This document shows positions 25,556 to 39,200 of a stretch of DNA of 64,000 bases, one piece after another; the stretch's first letter is position 1; every line of letters begins with the position of its first letter. Origin of the DNA: Aptenodytes patagonicus (taxonomy: Eukaryota; Chordata; Aves; Sphenisciformes; Spheniscidae); contig NC_134949.1 of assembly GCF_965638725.1 (NCBI RefSeq), positions 112,771,378-112,835,377 of the forward strand. The letters are read 5' to 3'. Position numbers and translations under genes: made by a program. The notes beneath the pieces were generated by a model, which saw nothing but the letters and a program-made list of their open reading frames with translations, did not search any database and was not told where the DNA came from.

Positions 25556-28500
25556 TTGAGTCTGTACAGCTGAGATGCATAAGAAAAATGTATTCATAGT
25601 ATAGGTTCAAAAATCATTGTCTCAGGAAGTTAAAAAATATTTAGAATAGGTAGAATGTTGTTTAGCTATTCTCTTTCATTAGCATTAATCTTTTAGAAGC
25701 AGTAATATTTCTCACAGAAACAATTTTTCCTCTCATTGATTATGTGACATTTGGGGAACAAAGATAATAATTTCTTACAATAGTATCACGCCTTCCATCC
25801 AAATGATTCCTTAGCTTTTCACCAGTTATATACTGCATGGTGGTACAAACAACTACAAAAACAGATGCCTGAGGTAAAGGAGAGAAATAAACTCAGAGAT
25901 TTATACCTCCTTTTCAAAAGACTACAGCTTTGTATGTGTTGTCTAAGCATCTGTGGCTATTGTTGACTGGGATGGGAACAGCTGCCATCCTTGGGAAAGG
26001 AGTGGAATTTTACGTATATGTAAAAAAATTGCTCTCCAGTCCTGACTGAAATCCTGTGGCTGCTTAAAAGAGTCACAAAAGACTCATTAAATATATTGAA
26101 ACAAAGACTCTTAGTATGCTGGATTTTGTAGCGCATTTGCCTAGAAGTGGGTGTGGCTGTCAGTTGCCCTTGCAGGAGGGGTACCGGTCTGTGCCTGTGG
26201 AGGGGAATTCCTCCCCAGAGCCTGGTACCAGCGCGACCAGCCTCCACCCTCTCTACACACTTCGACAGGAGACACTATTCCCCCTCCACATCTTGGGCTG
26301 CAAGTACCCCCCAGGGTTCAACTGTACCTGCAGCTATGTTGGGATTTCTTATCTTCAAAGCACTGCAACATCCTAAATTTATTTCCAGATGCAACCCCTT
26401 TCATTTAGTCACATCTTACCAAGCATATTTGCCAGAGGTTTATTGTTCCCTTTTATGGCAGCTGAAGCAATTCAGAATTTAGGTAGAAGTAATTATCTTT
26501 CATCTTTAAAGCATTCATTGTAAGTCTGTTTCCAAATCTTTCTTACCTTTCTTCCTAGAACTGTGTTGCATTACATTTTTTACCCACTCTTTGCTTTCCA
26601 CATGGCATTAAAAACAATTAGAAATATTTCTTGATATTCCAAATGTAAAACATATAAAATGTAAAGCAACTGGATTTAGTTTATCATTTTTGGTATATCA
26701 CAGCTTTTCTATAAAGACTGCATATGATGATTTAACAATACAGTTGGCAGATTTGGTAACTAGCTGCTTGGGCTAAGGAGCCTTTCTTCATTTTCAAGGA
26801 CTTCCATTTGTTTCTCATTAGCATGTATCACTGCTGTACAAATATTTAGGGGAAGATATCCTCTAATTCCCATGCAAGGAGAAATTTGTTATTTCATCAT
26901 AAGTATGTGAAAACAGGACAACAAAGCCACCTGAACAGATACATTGAGTGTTTCCCTGTTATCCTCTAACCAGTAGTTTTCCCTTCAGGAAAACAATGTT
27001 GTTTTACAGGTTGTATACAGAGAAATACCTTTCAAAATGGTCGTCATCTTCCATTGTCAGTAATACAACTGAAGTTACCAACTTGCTTTCAGGAGGTTGT
27101 TTTAGAAGGACATCCATTTCTGCTGTTTTCCTTAGATCACTGGGAGATAGCCTTTGTGATTCTTTCCTGGAGAAGAGGCTATGCAGCCGCTTCTGCTGAT
27201 TGGTGAACTGCTAGCTATTAAAAATGATGGCAAAAATGATTATTTCAATAAGGGTCACTTTTCAGAAAGATAAAAGAATTTGGGCTGAAACAGTTTCAAG
27301 TGAGATAATGTGGCCACAGAAAGCAGAGGGATGTTGTTATTTGGGCATATGTATGGTCATACATGCACATTTATGCGTAGTGGAACTTGGACAAAGAAAC
27401 AGGAAGGTTAAAGCAGGTGTATAACAAGAGAATAAAGGTCAAGATTTGGGAATGTACATTTGTTCATGCCCTCCATGGAAAAAAGGGATTTTTTTGTTGT
27501 TGTTTTTAATAGGACCACTTTAAGAAATTTAGCATTTTCTATTTTTAATGTTAAATTTTATGAATAATAAAACAATACAAGCATTGCAAGCTTGGTATGC
27601 AATTTGACCTACGCTAAATCTTTGGTGTAGAGTATGTGACAATTTTGGTTTAGAGACTAGATTTTAATGAACATGTTTACCTGTAAATCCTCAGAAAACC
27701 CATTCTTCATTCAAAATGAGTGGAAATTTGGTAGGGGAGAGTCTGTATGTCTCATGTATGATAAAGGAATTGAATTCCAACCTTAGCTTACATATAAAGC
27801 TTCAACTGGCACTTCCACAATGTGTGCCCTGAATTCTGTTTGATGTGTATATCTATGTCCTTCAAATACCACAAGCTAAGAAAAACACTGTTAACTGCCA
27901 GTTTTTGGAATTGTCTAATGCTGGCTGACTGATTAAAGCAAGATTGTCTATGTGCTGCTATCATTTATGCTATTTAAAACTTAGCCCCTTTTTCACTCCC
28001 TGTTTTCAATGCTATTATCCCCCTACCCTGTTTGACTGGGAAAGGATCAATGTGAGAAATTCCTTTCATGGCAGATGGGTGGGGTTTTTTTTTCAAATAT
28101 TGCTATGAATATTGAGAAGATCTGGCAGTGGATTTCATTTATGCTTCTAAGGACGATGGATATGGCTCTTTTCGTATATTCAGTATATGTTAATTCTTGC
28201 TGTTGTTTGTCAGACTTTATGTTCTGTAAATGGAAAATTTAAATAGCAGCAAAGCATTTAAACAGAAAGCAAAGAATTATAAAGAACTGAGTTGTAATCA
28301 AACGGAATATTAGGCAGAATTTAAGGCCACCAAGACTGCAACTGAATTTTTACTCTGTGTCTCACCAAAAAGACAAAGCCTCCACCAGCAGGCTTTGTGT
28401 GTGCCCCAAATACCAATCTGATGCTTTTTTTTGAGGCATGAGTTAATGAAAATAATTCCACCTTCTGAATCTCCACGGTAGGGCTGGTCTAAGCTGGGAA

Positions 28501-31500
28501 GCTTTGGTATGAGGTGGAAAATGTTCTTTTACCTATGGAAAGAAAATATTGTAAATAAGCATTTAAATTTATATTTTTAAGTAAAAAAGAGGGTGATATT
28601 GCATAGGGAGCTTTCCATTTAATAGGAAATTAAAAGTTTGGGCACTTTTCAGATGTGAGAGGTTGAAACGTGTGTTTGTTGCAAATATCACCCCCTTCTC
28701 AAACATCAGACTAGGCTTCAACTGCTGCCACCATGTCTTGCACCTTCTAGGAGCCATCTCTCCAAGTACAACCTTGCTAACTGGGTAAAACATGACAAAA
28801 AGGCAGCCTGGTTAGCACATTTGAAATATTATCACAGTGCACATGAAACATCACAGAGAGAACAGAATCGCATGGGCAAAAGCTCAGTGGAAGTCTGTGG
28901 TTGTGGTCTTTAAGGGTGAAGCTCAGCAGGCCAGGGGAGTTGTTTGTGTTACGTTTTAGCAGCTGGTAGTTCTTGTTAAGATATTAAATGCTCTCACTTT
29001 TCAAGTAACCAAAGAGAAAATATTCTTACATAAAATATCTGTTAGAAGTAAAGGGCAGGAGGGCCAGTTCTTCAACAACTGTTTAATATTGCTGAAATCA
29101 TATTCTGGAATATTTTGGTGAGCTCAAGTAACTGAATTCCTTAAGATTCAAGATTCGCTTCTGGTATTTTACTGGTATTTTTAGAGAAGAAAGAATTTAG
29201 CCCAGCAGGTATTTACAACTCTAATGTCTTGTAGCATTCATCATAAACAACGAGGTTGTACATACTTCCTCTTACCACAGATTTTATTTTGTTTCCTGAA
29301 GTCACCATCAATAATGTCAACCATACACCCCAGATATTTGTCTTTTATAATAAAAATTTCTTTTCTACATCAATGACATAAAAAGTACTTGGAGAAAACT
29401 ACAGATCAAAACAAATTATGGAGAACATTATGAAATAACAGTGGGCCTCCAAAGACTCATTGCTGTATGAAATGAATTACAACCTCCACAACAGCCCTTC
29501 ACTGAAGGAAGCTCATTTTAATCTTACCTTCTGTGAACTCTTCATATACTCAAACAGATGAACTTCTGAAGGAAAAGGCATGAGATGAGGTTAACAAGAG
29601 CGGGAGTGAAAGTGGTCCATGAATGGGTCTGTATGTTAGAAGGTTAGTCACAATACGGAAAACGTTAAAAAGCTGTCTGAAGTCCAAAGAAATGTTTCTT
29701 TTGCTCTGTGCAACTGATGAAAACCACACTAAAGCCACAAACTTGATATGCAGCAACAGTAGAATGCATCTCTAAACATATGAAAGACACTGGGCTGAAA
29801 CTGGACAAAGCCTTTCACAAGTCTCACCTTTCAGTTTATTCTCAAGGGGATTGCTGTTTCAGAAACTGAAAGATACTTTTCCATATTAAAAAGGCCTTTT
29901 TAAACTAGTGCCTTAGTTTATTGTTGACTCATTCAAGTGGCACCCAATAGAGCAACTGAATTTTATTTGGAAACCCACTTAGGGCTTAACAGTTTTGGCA
30001 GTATAACTTTCCTCTGGCTTTGGGAGATTTTTCTACAGCTTTTTACCATGTAAATGTGCCCACTGAGTGATTCAGTTAGAAATTTCCATGAGAATACACC
30101 CTGACAGCAAGAGCCATAGCTATGCCCCAGCATACACTTTCACACAGGATGGGCTGAAAAGCTTTCTGGGAATCACTAAGCATGCAAACTGATTACTTAT
30201 ATCTTTTCCTTTCTGCATTAAATTTTCAAGGTAAGCACATGCTTCTAAGTATACCTTGCTCTTTTAGCCACTGGTGGTTTGAAGCCATTTTCCCACTGAT
30301 ATGATCTTGACTGATACACACTTAGAGCTTTTCCCACATAGAACTTTAATGATGTTTTCTCTGCTGCTCATGCTTGCCATACTTTGTTCTTAAACACTAG
30401 GAAATCTGTGGTTTTATTTCCTCCAAGATACCAGCCTTTCCATCATTTCTGTGTACGTCTAAAAAGTTTCTTTCACACTGTCTGGTATTTTAATAGAGAC
30501 CTGTTTCTTCTAGTTGATTAATTTTCCCATGCTTTCAAGGTGCTAAATGCTGTTTAGATCCTATGTAGTTTGAGAGTATATATATTTTTAAAGGTGGTTG
30601 CAGTTCCACTTACTTCTTGACATCTGGTGTCCTAGTTTTATCTTCCTGCATAGTACTACTTATATGAGTAAAGTTTTCATAGATGAGAATTTTGGAGACT
30701 GACTCCTTTGGGAACTGGCAGCTGTGGATATAATTGTGTGAGGAGGGGTGGGGAGCTGGAAGAAGTGACAGACTGAACTGGCCAAGCACTGCTGAATACA
30801 GGGGACAAAACTGAACATTTTAATTGGGATCAGAATGGATTGTCTGGACAGGGATAGAGAAATTTGTTTTGAAACCAACTGATTAAGAAAAGGAGAAGCG
30901 GTTTTGTTAAGTATCCTTTGATTAGTAAATCTGGGGTTTGGGCTGGCAGAAGTTCTTATGGGGGAGAATGACAGCTTTATTTAGCATTTCATAATTAGGA
31001 GGAAATAAGTGACATTTACTGGTCAGCAATTTATTGGCTGTGGTATATAAACTTACCGAGAAACAAATTTTTTTTGGTTTTGCATGGGGATGGTATGCCA
31101 GCTGAAAAGAATCAGCATAAGCTTGAAAGCCTGGTATTTCAGGTAGTCATCAGGTGAATCTAAATAAGGCAAGAAAATATATCTGTTTTGCTGACTGCAG
31201 ATTAGTTCATTTTACTATTTGTTCTTCTGGAAAGCTGTACTTTGCCACTTCTGATGGTTTTTCTGCTGTTTTATTTCCTGCCAGCACTACTTATCAGAAT
31301 CTATATTAAGGTGTGTCCTGTATCGTATGTAACTTGATTACTTATGTAATTCTATGCTTGTATATAACCTTAAAAGTACATCAAAAGCTGCTGCTTAACT
31401 TACTTGAGACTGAGAGGTTAATGATAACAGTCTAGAATACCAAAGAACGCTCTGCAATACGAGAAGGAGGGGACCTGCTACAGTATAGTCCTTTCAATAT

Positions 31501-31734
31501 CATTCAGGCATAACCCGAAGTTGTCTGGCCATTCTCAGAAGATCAGCATTTAGATATGTTTGGTTTAAGTGTTTCTCTTCTCAACCATTTTTGCACATCA
31601 TTCATGTAGATCTTAAAACATTTTCAGCCATGCGTGAATATTGTCTTTGTTACTGTTGCTGAAATCACTGCAGCAATATTCAACAAGGTAATGCTTTCCT
31701 GAAAGTAACTTGTAGTATTTTGATTTAACCTTGT
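25556..31734. other. Unique non-coding DNA between array 2 and the CR1 copy
   Basis: No supported gene or transposon. A locally GC-rich patch at about 26110-26340 is open in all three plus-strand frames and partly on the minus strand. It has no domain, no splice context and no CpG clustering of promoter type, so I do not call it coding. The remainder is AT-rich and unremarkable. Confidence 0.6.
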
Positions 31735-31758
31735 ATAGAATCATAGAATCATAGAATC
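31735..31758 (-). repeat. CR1 3'-terminal octamer repeats
   Basis: Three perfect copies of ATAGAATC (GATTCTAT on the element's sense strand) end the element. CR1 reverse transcriptase is thought to recognise this kind of 3' end during target-primed integration. Confidence 0.92.
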
Positions 31759-32430
31759 ATTAAGGTTGGAAAAGACCTCTAAGATCATCGAGTCCAACCG
31801 TCAACCCAACACCACCATGCCCACTAAACCATGTCCCTAAGCGCCTCATCTACACATCTTTTAAATACCTCCAGGGATGGGGACTCCACCACTTCCCTGG
31901 GCAGCCTCTTCCAATGTTTCACCACTCTTTCAGGAAAGACATTTTTCCTCACATCCAACCTAAACCTCCCCTGGTGCAACTTGAGGCCATTTCCTCTCAT
32001 CCTATTGCTAGTTACTTGGGAGAAGAGACCGACACCCACCTCGCTACAACCTCCTTTCAGGTAGTTGTAGAGAGCGATGAGGTCTCCCCTCAGCCTCCTT
32101 TTCTCCAGCCTAAACAATCCCAGTTCCTTCAGCTGCTCCTCATAAGACTTGTTCTCCAGACCCCTCACCAGCCTCGTTGCCCTTCTCTGGACACGCTCCA
32201 GCACCTCAATGTCCTTCTTGTAGTGAGGGGCCCAAAACGGAACACAGGATTCGAGGTGTGGCCTCACCAGGGCCGAGTACAGGGGCACGATCACTTCCCT
32301 GCTCCTGCTGGCCACACTGTTTCTGATACAGGCCAGGATGCCATTGGCCTTCTTGGCCGCCTGGGCACACTGCTGGCTCATGTTCAGCCGGCTGTCAACC
32401 AGCACCCCCAGGTCCTTTTCCAACAGGCAA
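31735..32430 (-). mobile_element. CR1 LINE, 5'-truncated copy
   Basis: The minus strand carries the 3' end of a chicken-repeat-1 non-LTR retrotransposon. Its 3' terminus shows three tandem octamers, ATAGAATC on the plus strand (31735-31742, 31743-31750, 31751-31758), the diagnostic CR1 tail in place of poly(A). Upstream of that in element orientation lies the short 3' UTR and then the end of ORF2 (31824 to about 32430). The copy is truncated at its 5' end near 32430. There the host junction carries a short duplicated AGGCAAAA word. About 700 bp is typical for bird CR1 copies, which are mostly 5'-truncated. The open ORF suggests a fairly young insertion. Confidence 0.95.
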
Positions 32431-32438
32431 AAAGGCAA
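31824..32438 (-). pseudogene. CR1 ORF2 C-terminal fragment (reverse transcriptase tail)
   Basis: An open frame of about 200 codons ends at a TAG at 31824. It begins near the element's truncation point, so the first few residues come from flanking DNA. The family motif begins at EKDLGVLVD, followed by a [11 protein letters not shown] segment, a [12 protein letters not shown] segment and an [15 protein letters not shown] segment. All are well known from the region after the reverse-transcriptase catalytic core in CR1 ORF2. The endonuclease domain and the RT catalytic core are absent, so the fragment cannot mobilise itself. No stop or frameshift interrupts it, which points to recent insertion and not to a host function. 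Confidence 0.9.
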
Positions 32439-34998
32439 AAAGGACCCACAATTTAAATCCTATATAAATGAATTTCAAATTTTAACTCCAAGGTCTGAGT
32501 ATATTCAGTCTGAAAGCTTCTTCAGTCCTTTACAGACGTGAAATTAGTGTTTGGATCTGAGTAAAGAAATTAAACTCCATCTGCAGTTCAGATATGTTTG
32601 GATTCTTTTTTTTTTTTTGGTTAATGCCTACTTCTTACCACATCGACTTCCAATTCCCATTTGCTACCTAACTTGCCTTGAATAAATTGTTTCCACAGAA
32701 ATAGATAATTAGTAGATGAGTGACACATTTATACTGCTCAAGGTATCTGTTGAAATGTTTTGTCATGGCAACCAGTAAGGCCAGAGAACTTTGTGAGACA
32801 AGATTAGATATTTTATAGAGTTTGTGAAAGTGGCCACAGATGCATCCCATGGCATTGTATATTTGCTTTGCTTTATTATTTTTTTAATGAGAGAAAAATA
32901 ACCTGTGCTTCCAGGCATAAACCATAGAACATAGACTGGAGGAAGCCTTGTTCAAGGCAAGTCATTCTGTTGCTGAGCTCCTAGCCTCAGGAACCAGCCA
33001 ATGCTAGACAGGGGTTCCCTGGGACCCAGTCCAAGAGGGACCAGTGATAGGTCAGTTAATTTGTTATTTTGAATATTAGTTGTACAGCTAAGGAGAAAGA
33101 TCCTCATTTATGTTTTCTTCCAATACTAAAAAAATAAGAAAATATGTGGTATTTTCTTCTGCAGAACTATTTTACAATAGTTGCTGCCAAACCACACAAC
33201 TAATAAATAAGCAAAGGAAACAAAACATCTGCTAATGAAAAGCTATTCTACAAAATATCATCAAAATGATCCTTCAGCAATGATGAATTTTGTAGTAATA
33301 TGTCCACAGACATGAATTGTGCTTTCAACATCTACACATTATTAGGAAATTCTCATTTCCATTGTGGGTTTAGTATTCTGACTTCTCTCACTTCCATTGT
33401 TGTTGTTTTGTAAAAAAAAAAAAAAGTCTTTAAAATGGGTTTTACTACTATCTAAGTCATTAAGAAAAGTATCAGCTAACTTGTAAGTAAAACATTCTTC
33501 TCTAATGAGCATACTGACAATGAAACATTTTTTGCTTTTTTTAATAACAGAAGCTAGATTTCTGTGCGTTGACTCCAGTAGGATATTGACAGTATTGATA
33601 TGACAGGATAGATTAAAAAGAAATTAAAGAAGCCTTAAATGGAAAAGAATTTCACCAGTTGGGTTTTGAAGTTTGGTGCTCCTACCCTTCATGGATTTTC
33701 CAATCATTCTCTTTGCAACATTTTTTTGTTTAATACTGTCCATAGATGGTTAATCAGTTCTCCTTCCTGCCCTCTACTTTCTCTTCCAGTGAACATTTGG
33801 CTTCAAACCAAGCCTCATCTCCGGCAGTAAATAACCCAATTCTGTGTAATTGCCCAGGGGTGCCCTGTTTTTTTTCCTTCTTTCTCTTCTGTCCAAAGTA
33901 CCCTGAAGAAAAAAATTCAGTCCCTCCTCTCACTGATGCCTGCGGCAGGACATTCCTGCTCCTATGATCTTCAGTCAAGGAAAAGAAGCCTGGTTTGCTG
34001 CAGAGCACCAAACTGTTTTGTAGAAACTGATATTTCTGATTTTCTGTTGCTCCAAGCAGAGGTATTTTGCATAATCATAATTTACTTTGGGCAGATCTTA
34101 TATTAGAAGAACAAATTCAAAATGTCTTTTTCCTAATTTCTAGGGACGGTAATTTTTTAATATCACAGGTAAAGTTTAAAAGGAATAATGTTGTACATTG
34201 TAAGAGATATTTTTGCTAATTACAATTAAATTCATAGTTACTCAACGGTTTGTGAAAAAGTATAGAACCATGGTAAATTCATTAAGTAGTCCTATTAGGT
34301 TAATAAGTCGTAAGAATAAGTGTAATTCTTAGCTATAAATTTTAGTGTGCTGTTATAGTTTTTCTCTATGAAAAATAAAATACTACAATTAAATAAACCT
34401 CTGTTGAGAGTATTTTGTAAAACCCTGGCATGCTAACAAATATTGTTTGTTCTTTATTTTACAGTCTGAGTACTGTTTCCTCAGTATGGTGGATCTGCCA
34501 TGGGAAACTCACTGTACAGGAGGGTAGAAGAGGAAGAAGGTATGGGCAGCTTGATATGTGCATGAAAGGAGTTGGCTGCAGCTAAGGGTCATGTTCACAA
34601 AAGAGTTCAAAGAGAAGTTTATAATGGGGAAGAAAGCAAAGACAACATTTGGAACAGAACAAAGTTATATTCAGATCCCTCAGACCATATCCCTCTTTGG
34701 GGAAGTAGCAGGTGGACCTGCTTTTTGTATGCCCTTTCCATCCTTCATGTCATTTCTACTTCAGTAGTATCTGGACACCTTCAGTTTAAGTCGCAGCCTC
34801 ATTCTGCTAGCTCCAGATAAGCTGCTGAACAGCTTTCCCTTGTAAATCCTGGCCCTGCAAAGCAGTGTTTGCTCAGGCTGCTTGGAGACACAAACCCTAG
34901 TGATTTCAATGGAGCTGCTCGCCTAGTGAAACGGGTCTCAGGCACTGTACATGGGATCTAAAAAGGGGAGAGAAAGGGCTGGGGATGAAGAACAGCAA

Positions 34999-35040
34999 AA
35001 GGGAGGTAAAATAGCTCGCCTATATCATGCAGGCTATGTC
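34999..35040 (-). repeat. Possible MIR-like SINE relic
   Basis: GGGAGGTAAAATAGCTCGCC followed by a CATGCAGGCT-type segment resembles the reverse complement of the MIR-type core ('gaggttaaatgacttgccc ... tcac/tgcag'). The match is short and decayed, so it could be chance. Confidence 0.25.
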
Positions 35041-36155
35041 TTCATTGCTATTTAAAAATAACAGCACAAGTAAATGCAAAAGTAACAGTAGCTCATATGG
35101 ACATACCTGAACTATCTTCAAGCTAGCGAGCTTGAACAGTGACAACTTTGTCTCTGTTTCCCTCATATTCCTTAAAATAAGAACAAGGCAACTCTTCTTG
35201 GCTTTTCATAATAAAAAGTCTAGTACAATCTGATGGCTATTATATGATTCAAATAGTATTTATTTGTCTGGGAGAGCAATTATAAGAGATCATCATATCT
35301 TCGAGTATAACTTTATCCGACCTCAAGCAACTTTCAGCAAAAGCAGCAGAATCTGGAAAGACAGATTCCACACCAGAAAGAGAGTAAACAAACAGAACAG
35401 TACCAGAACACAGTGGCTCATATAACCATGGCATCTTATCATATTTCCATCAAAACTACAAGAGGTAAAAAGGAAAAAAGCCAGGGAAAGACAACTCTTA
35501 TGAAAGATAAGAGGAGAAACAAGAAAGCAGGTTGATAAAATGAAGCATTCTTTAAAATAAACTACAACACACATATATAGAGAGGGCAGAAGAGATGTGA
35601 CACACAGGTTTTTAAGAAACAGACAAGGAATTACAAATGTGCAGTGTTTTGTGCTGAACAAATTAATTTGTCAGGAGCTTGAAGGGTACTCGGGTTTGGT
35701 GGTTGGGTTTTTTTTTGGAAAGAAGGTTGTTTTCACAGAATACACTATGTGTGCATAACAAGTCATCTAAATTAATGTTGTACATTGTCTTTAGGCAATT
35801 ATTTTCTCCATTATTTGTCAAAGGTAAGAAGTAAATTCCAAGCAGTTTTGAACTGTTATTTTGTTGTAATTATCCTTCCCTTTTAAACAGATACTGTGAT
35901 TTATGATGCAAAATGAGTGCTTCAGGGTTACATTCTGGCATTCATTATGTCAAAGAGAGAAACAATTAAAACCCAGGTACATAAGAGACTGGTAGATGCA
36001 AGAGCGTGTAGTGCAGCCTGAAATTAATTTGAACACCAAAGATTCATAAATGCACTTTGTGTACTTGATGGTAGCATATTGACTGCAATCTGTGTACACC
36101 TATGCTAAAACTTAATTTTAACCTTTGCCAACATTGTAAGAACAGTCTTGTAACA

Positions 36156-36210
36156 GTGTGTGTGTGTGTGTGTCTGTGTGTGTCTGTGTGTACATGTACA
36201 CATGTGTGTG
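36156..36210. repeat. (TG)n microsatellite with CTG and ACATGTACA interruptions
   Basis: About 55 bp of TG dinucleotides, broken twice by TGTCTG and once by a TACATGTACA palindrome. It is an ordinary length-variable dinucleotide repeat with Z-DNA potential. Confidence 0.93.
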
Positions 36211-39200
36211 CTCTGCACTCCACCAGGGAGCAAGGTATCAAATTCGTAGGATACGAGAAGGTTAATGGTGCCCTACAAAGTGTGGGTCAGGGGAACAGCA
36301 TTAATATTGTTGTCCAGAGATGTGAAAAAATGCACAGCAATAAGAGATATTTAAAAGTAGTAATTGAATCTGTTCTTAGGGTTATGTTTTCTGAGTTTCT
36401 CTGTTTGGAAGGAATTAGCTGTGTGATTTCCATTAGAATCCCTCAAGAATTTTTACATCTTCTGGATTACAGCTACCGTAAATCCCACTGGAAATGCTGT
36501 AACCATACCTGTCATCAACATCGTAGCCTATAATATCCATACCAGCTTGCTTTTCCCACTTGACCCACCTTCCCTGTCATTCCTGGTACATGGCACCACT
36601 GTCCAGGTGCAGTCTTACAAAAATAACAGAGGCCATAGACTTCCTTTCATTGCCTTTACTTGAATGTTAGCATATTCTCCAATTTGGAGCTTAGGGGCAT
36701 GAAATTAGCCATATGACAGTAATCTTTATTAAAAAAACCCCATTATTTATTTTAGAAAGAGAAAAATAAAACTTCTTTGTACAAAGGTAAGAACAATGAA
36801 TCGTTTGAAAACTATTTTTTTCTGAAGTACTTGACAGATTATGAATATGAGGGCATATTCACGAAGATTAGTTTTAGTCATTAAGAGGCTAAACTCTCCA
36901 ATTTACAAAAGACCTTCCAGGGACAGGTCAGAATAAATAAAAGCAAGCCCTATTTTGACCCAAAGAAGGATCCTCTCTCTCTGTCTTGCACTCTCACTCT
37001 CTTTTTCTTACCATTGAATACAGAGCTATCTTAGGGAGCCCTTGTCTCCAAAACTGTAATTAACTATTTGTTGAAGACGACCTTGCTTCAAGTGGTGGAG
37101 TAGGACCCGGTGACTTCTGAATCTGAACCTTGCAACCTGAATTATTCTATTATTCTATTTGGATCTAACTTCACTGAGAGTATGGATTGTGATGTTCTTA
37201 TTGATGATACTCTCCCTTCTGTTAAGAAATACATTTTTGCATTATACTTTAGCCTTATATACTTATGTAATTTAGGAGAGAAAATTATTGTTTAAATATG
37301 CCAGTCAGAAATAACACAATAACACAATAGTTTTCCTCTGGCAAGTATACTGAAGATGTTTTGGATAAGTTGGAGAGCAGTCAAAAGAAACTACGTGTGC
37401 ATTTCAAATGTCATCATCATTTCCTTCTCCATACAAGTAATCACTAAAATAATTTTGCACATTTCTGTATGTCCTATCATTAATTTACAGTTGGTAGCCT
37501 GTACATTTCTGTACACTTGAATCCATTGCTAAGCAGTATATATTCACTGATTATACAAGCTGTTTTTCATAAGCTCCAGGACAGCTTTAAGAGCTGATGA
37601 TCCAGTAGTCCCTAAATGTTTTGGTTCATTTTGATGTCAGCTGTCCTGCCATAGCTTGTTGGAACCGACTGCTCTGTGCTTGTCTAAACTGGGCTCCTTT
37701 TTGCCCAAGTTTTAGTATTCTCTGATTTTCCTTATTTAGAAAAGTATCAACAGTACAGTGATCCCAGAAGTCATACTGGTCCATAATGCACTCCATATTT
37801 TAAGCTCAAAGAAGGATATTATTTTACTAAAGTTAGTAAATTTTGGGCAGATTTTTGTCTTAGCCTTCTAGCATGTTGGATAAAAAAAAAAAAAGTGCTG
37901 AATCCAATTATATCAGTCTTGCACGATGATCATATATGATTTGAATCTGCTGTTTAAAGCACTGAGGGCAGGCAAAATAACTCATATCCTTCTCCTCATT
38001 TAATATTTTATTGATTAATTTCTTTATTCTGATCTTTGGTTAAGAGATCCTTTGGTTCATATAGATGGACTTGCACAGTAACGATATTACTCATTTTATA
38101 ATTCAGGTCTGTAATGTGTTGGAATTTTTTCTGCATTATGTGACCAAGAATTTGATGAGACTAGACTGCCATTCATAAGGTAGCACAGTTTTTCTTTCTA
38201 TTGTTGGAAGTTGTCACATACAATTTATGTGTTTGGAATTAATGTTCGTGCTAGATCTCAACCAGAAGGTATAAGGTAATATGCCAATAAAAGGCAATAA
38301 CTTTTGACATTACATAAATTCTAAAACTTTCTCTCATGCTGTTTAAGCATAAATGACCAGGCTCACTTTACAAATATTTTGTTGAGCACATTCTGTATGG
38401 AGTTATCAACCATGCAGCTGGATGATATACACATGGTTAGTGAGCCCTATTACCCTATTCTCTACTCTCCATTGAAGTTGTAATTTTTTTTTTTTTTTTA
38501 AATATTTTTAAATGATCCTCCAGCTTTGTCAGTCCCTATGGAATATGGCCAGGTGGGTGTATTAGTTCTATTTTTTTCATATTCCTCTCTTGCCCAGTGC
38601 TCTGCTTTGAGCAAAAGCTAATGGGTTGACAAATAAATTCTTCATTAAAGAGACAATGTCTTGGTGTCTATTTTCTTTTCTGCACCACTTTATCCTTGTG
38701 TGTATCTGTCTGCAACCCAGCCAACACTTCAGAAATCCTTTATCTTTTCATATTTTTTTCTGACTGAAAATAGGTTTTGCTCTATGTTGCTCCACCTTGC
38801 TCTTTCCATAGCCTATTTCTGTTAGACTTCAGCTTGAGGCTTTGTCTTTCTCCTGAGATCTTGCCTTGTCCCATGGATCATAAACATGCATCTTGATATG
38901 GACACTAGCTGCTGATTGCGAATGGCTTCCTACAGATTCGAATCTCTTTGTTTAATGTATGGTTCAAGAAAACAAATGATAAAGAATTCTAACGAGTACT
39001 CAACTCCATTTTCTTTGGTAAGAAATGCATCTCTTCTTTCATGCACATAATTGAATTCTAAACTATACCATCTTACACCACTAAAAAATTTCAGAAGACA
39101 GTCCCTGGAGTCCCCTCCTAATAAAATTTTCTTTCAGCTAAAGACTTATTAATCAAAGCTCAGAGAGTATGAAACTATGGAAGCCCCTAGCACTGAAAGA

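Noticed and set aside
24815..25610. Open frames of about 240-260 codons across array 2
   Set aside because: Same cause as for array 3: overlapping frames on both strands are open only through the repeat, with a few unique codons at each end.
31831..32456. Plus-strand open frame of 180 codons over the CR1 copy
   Set aside because: It is the antisense shadow of the CR1 ORF2 fragment. The minus-strand frame carries the recognisable CR1 motifs.
36102..36533. Open frame of 143 codons
   Set aside because: Its N-terminal part is the TG microsatellite read as VCVCVC. The remainder has no recognisable domain.
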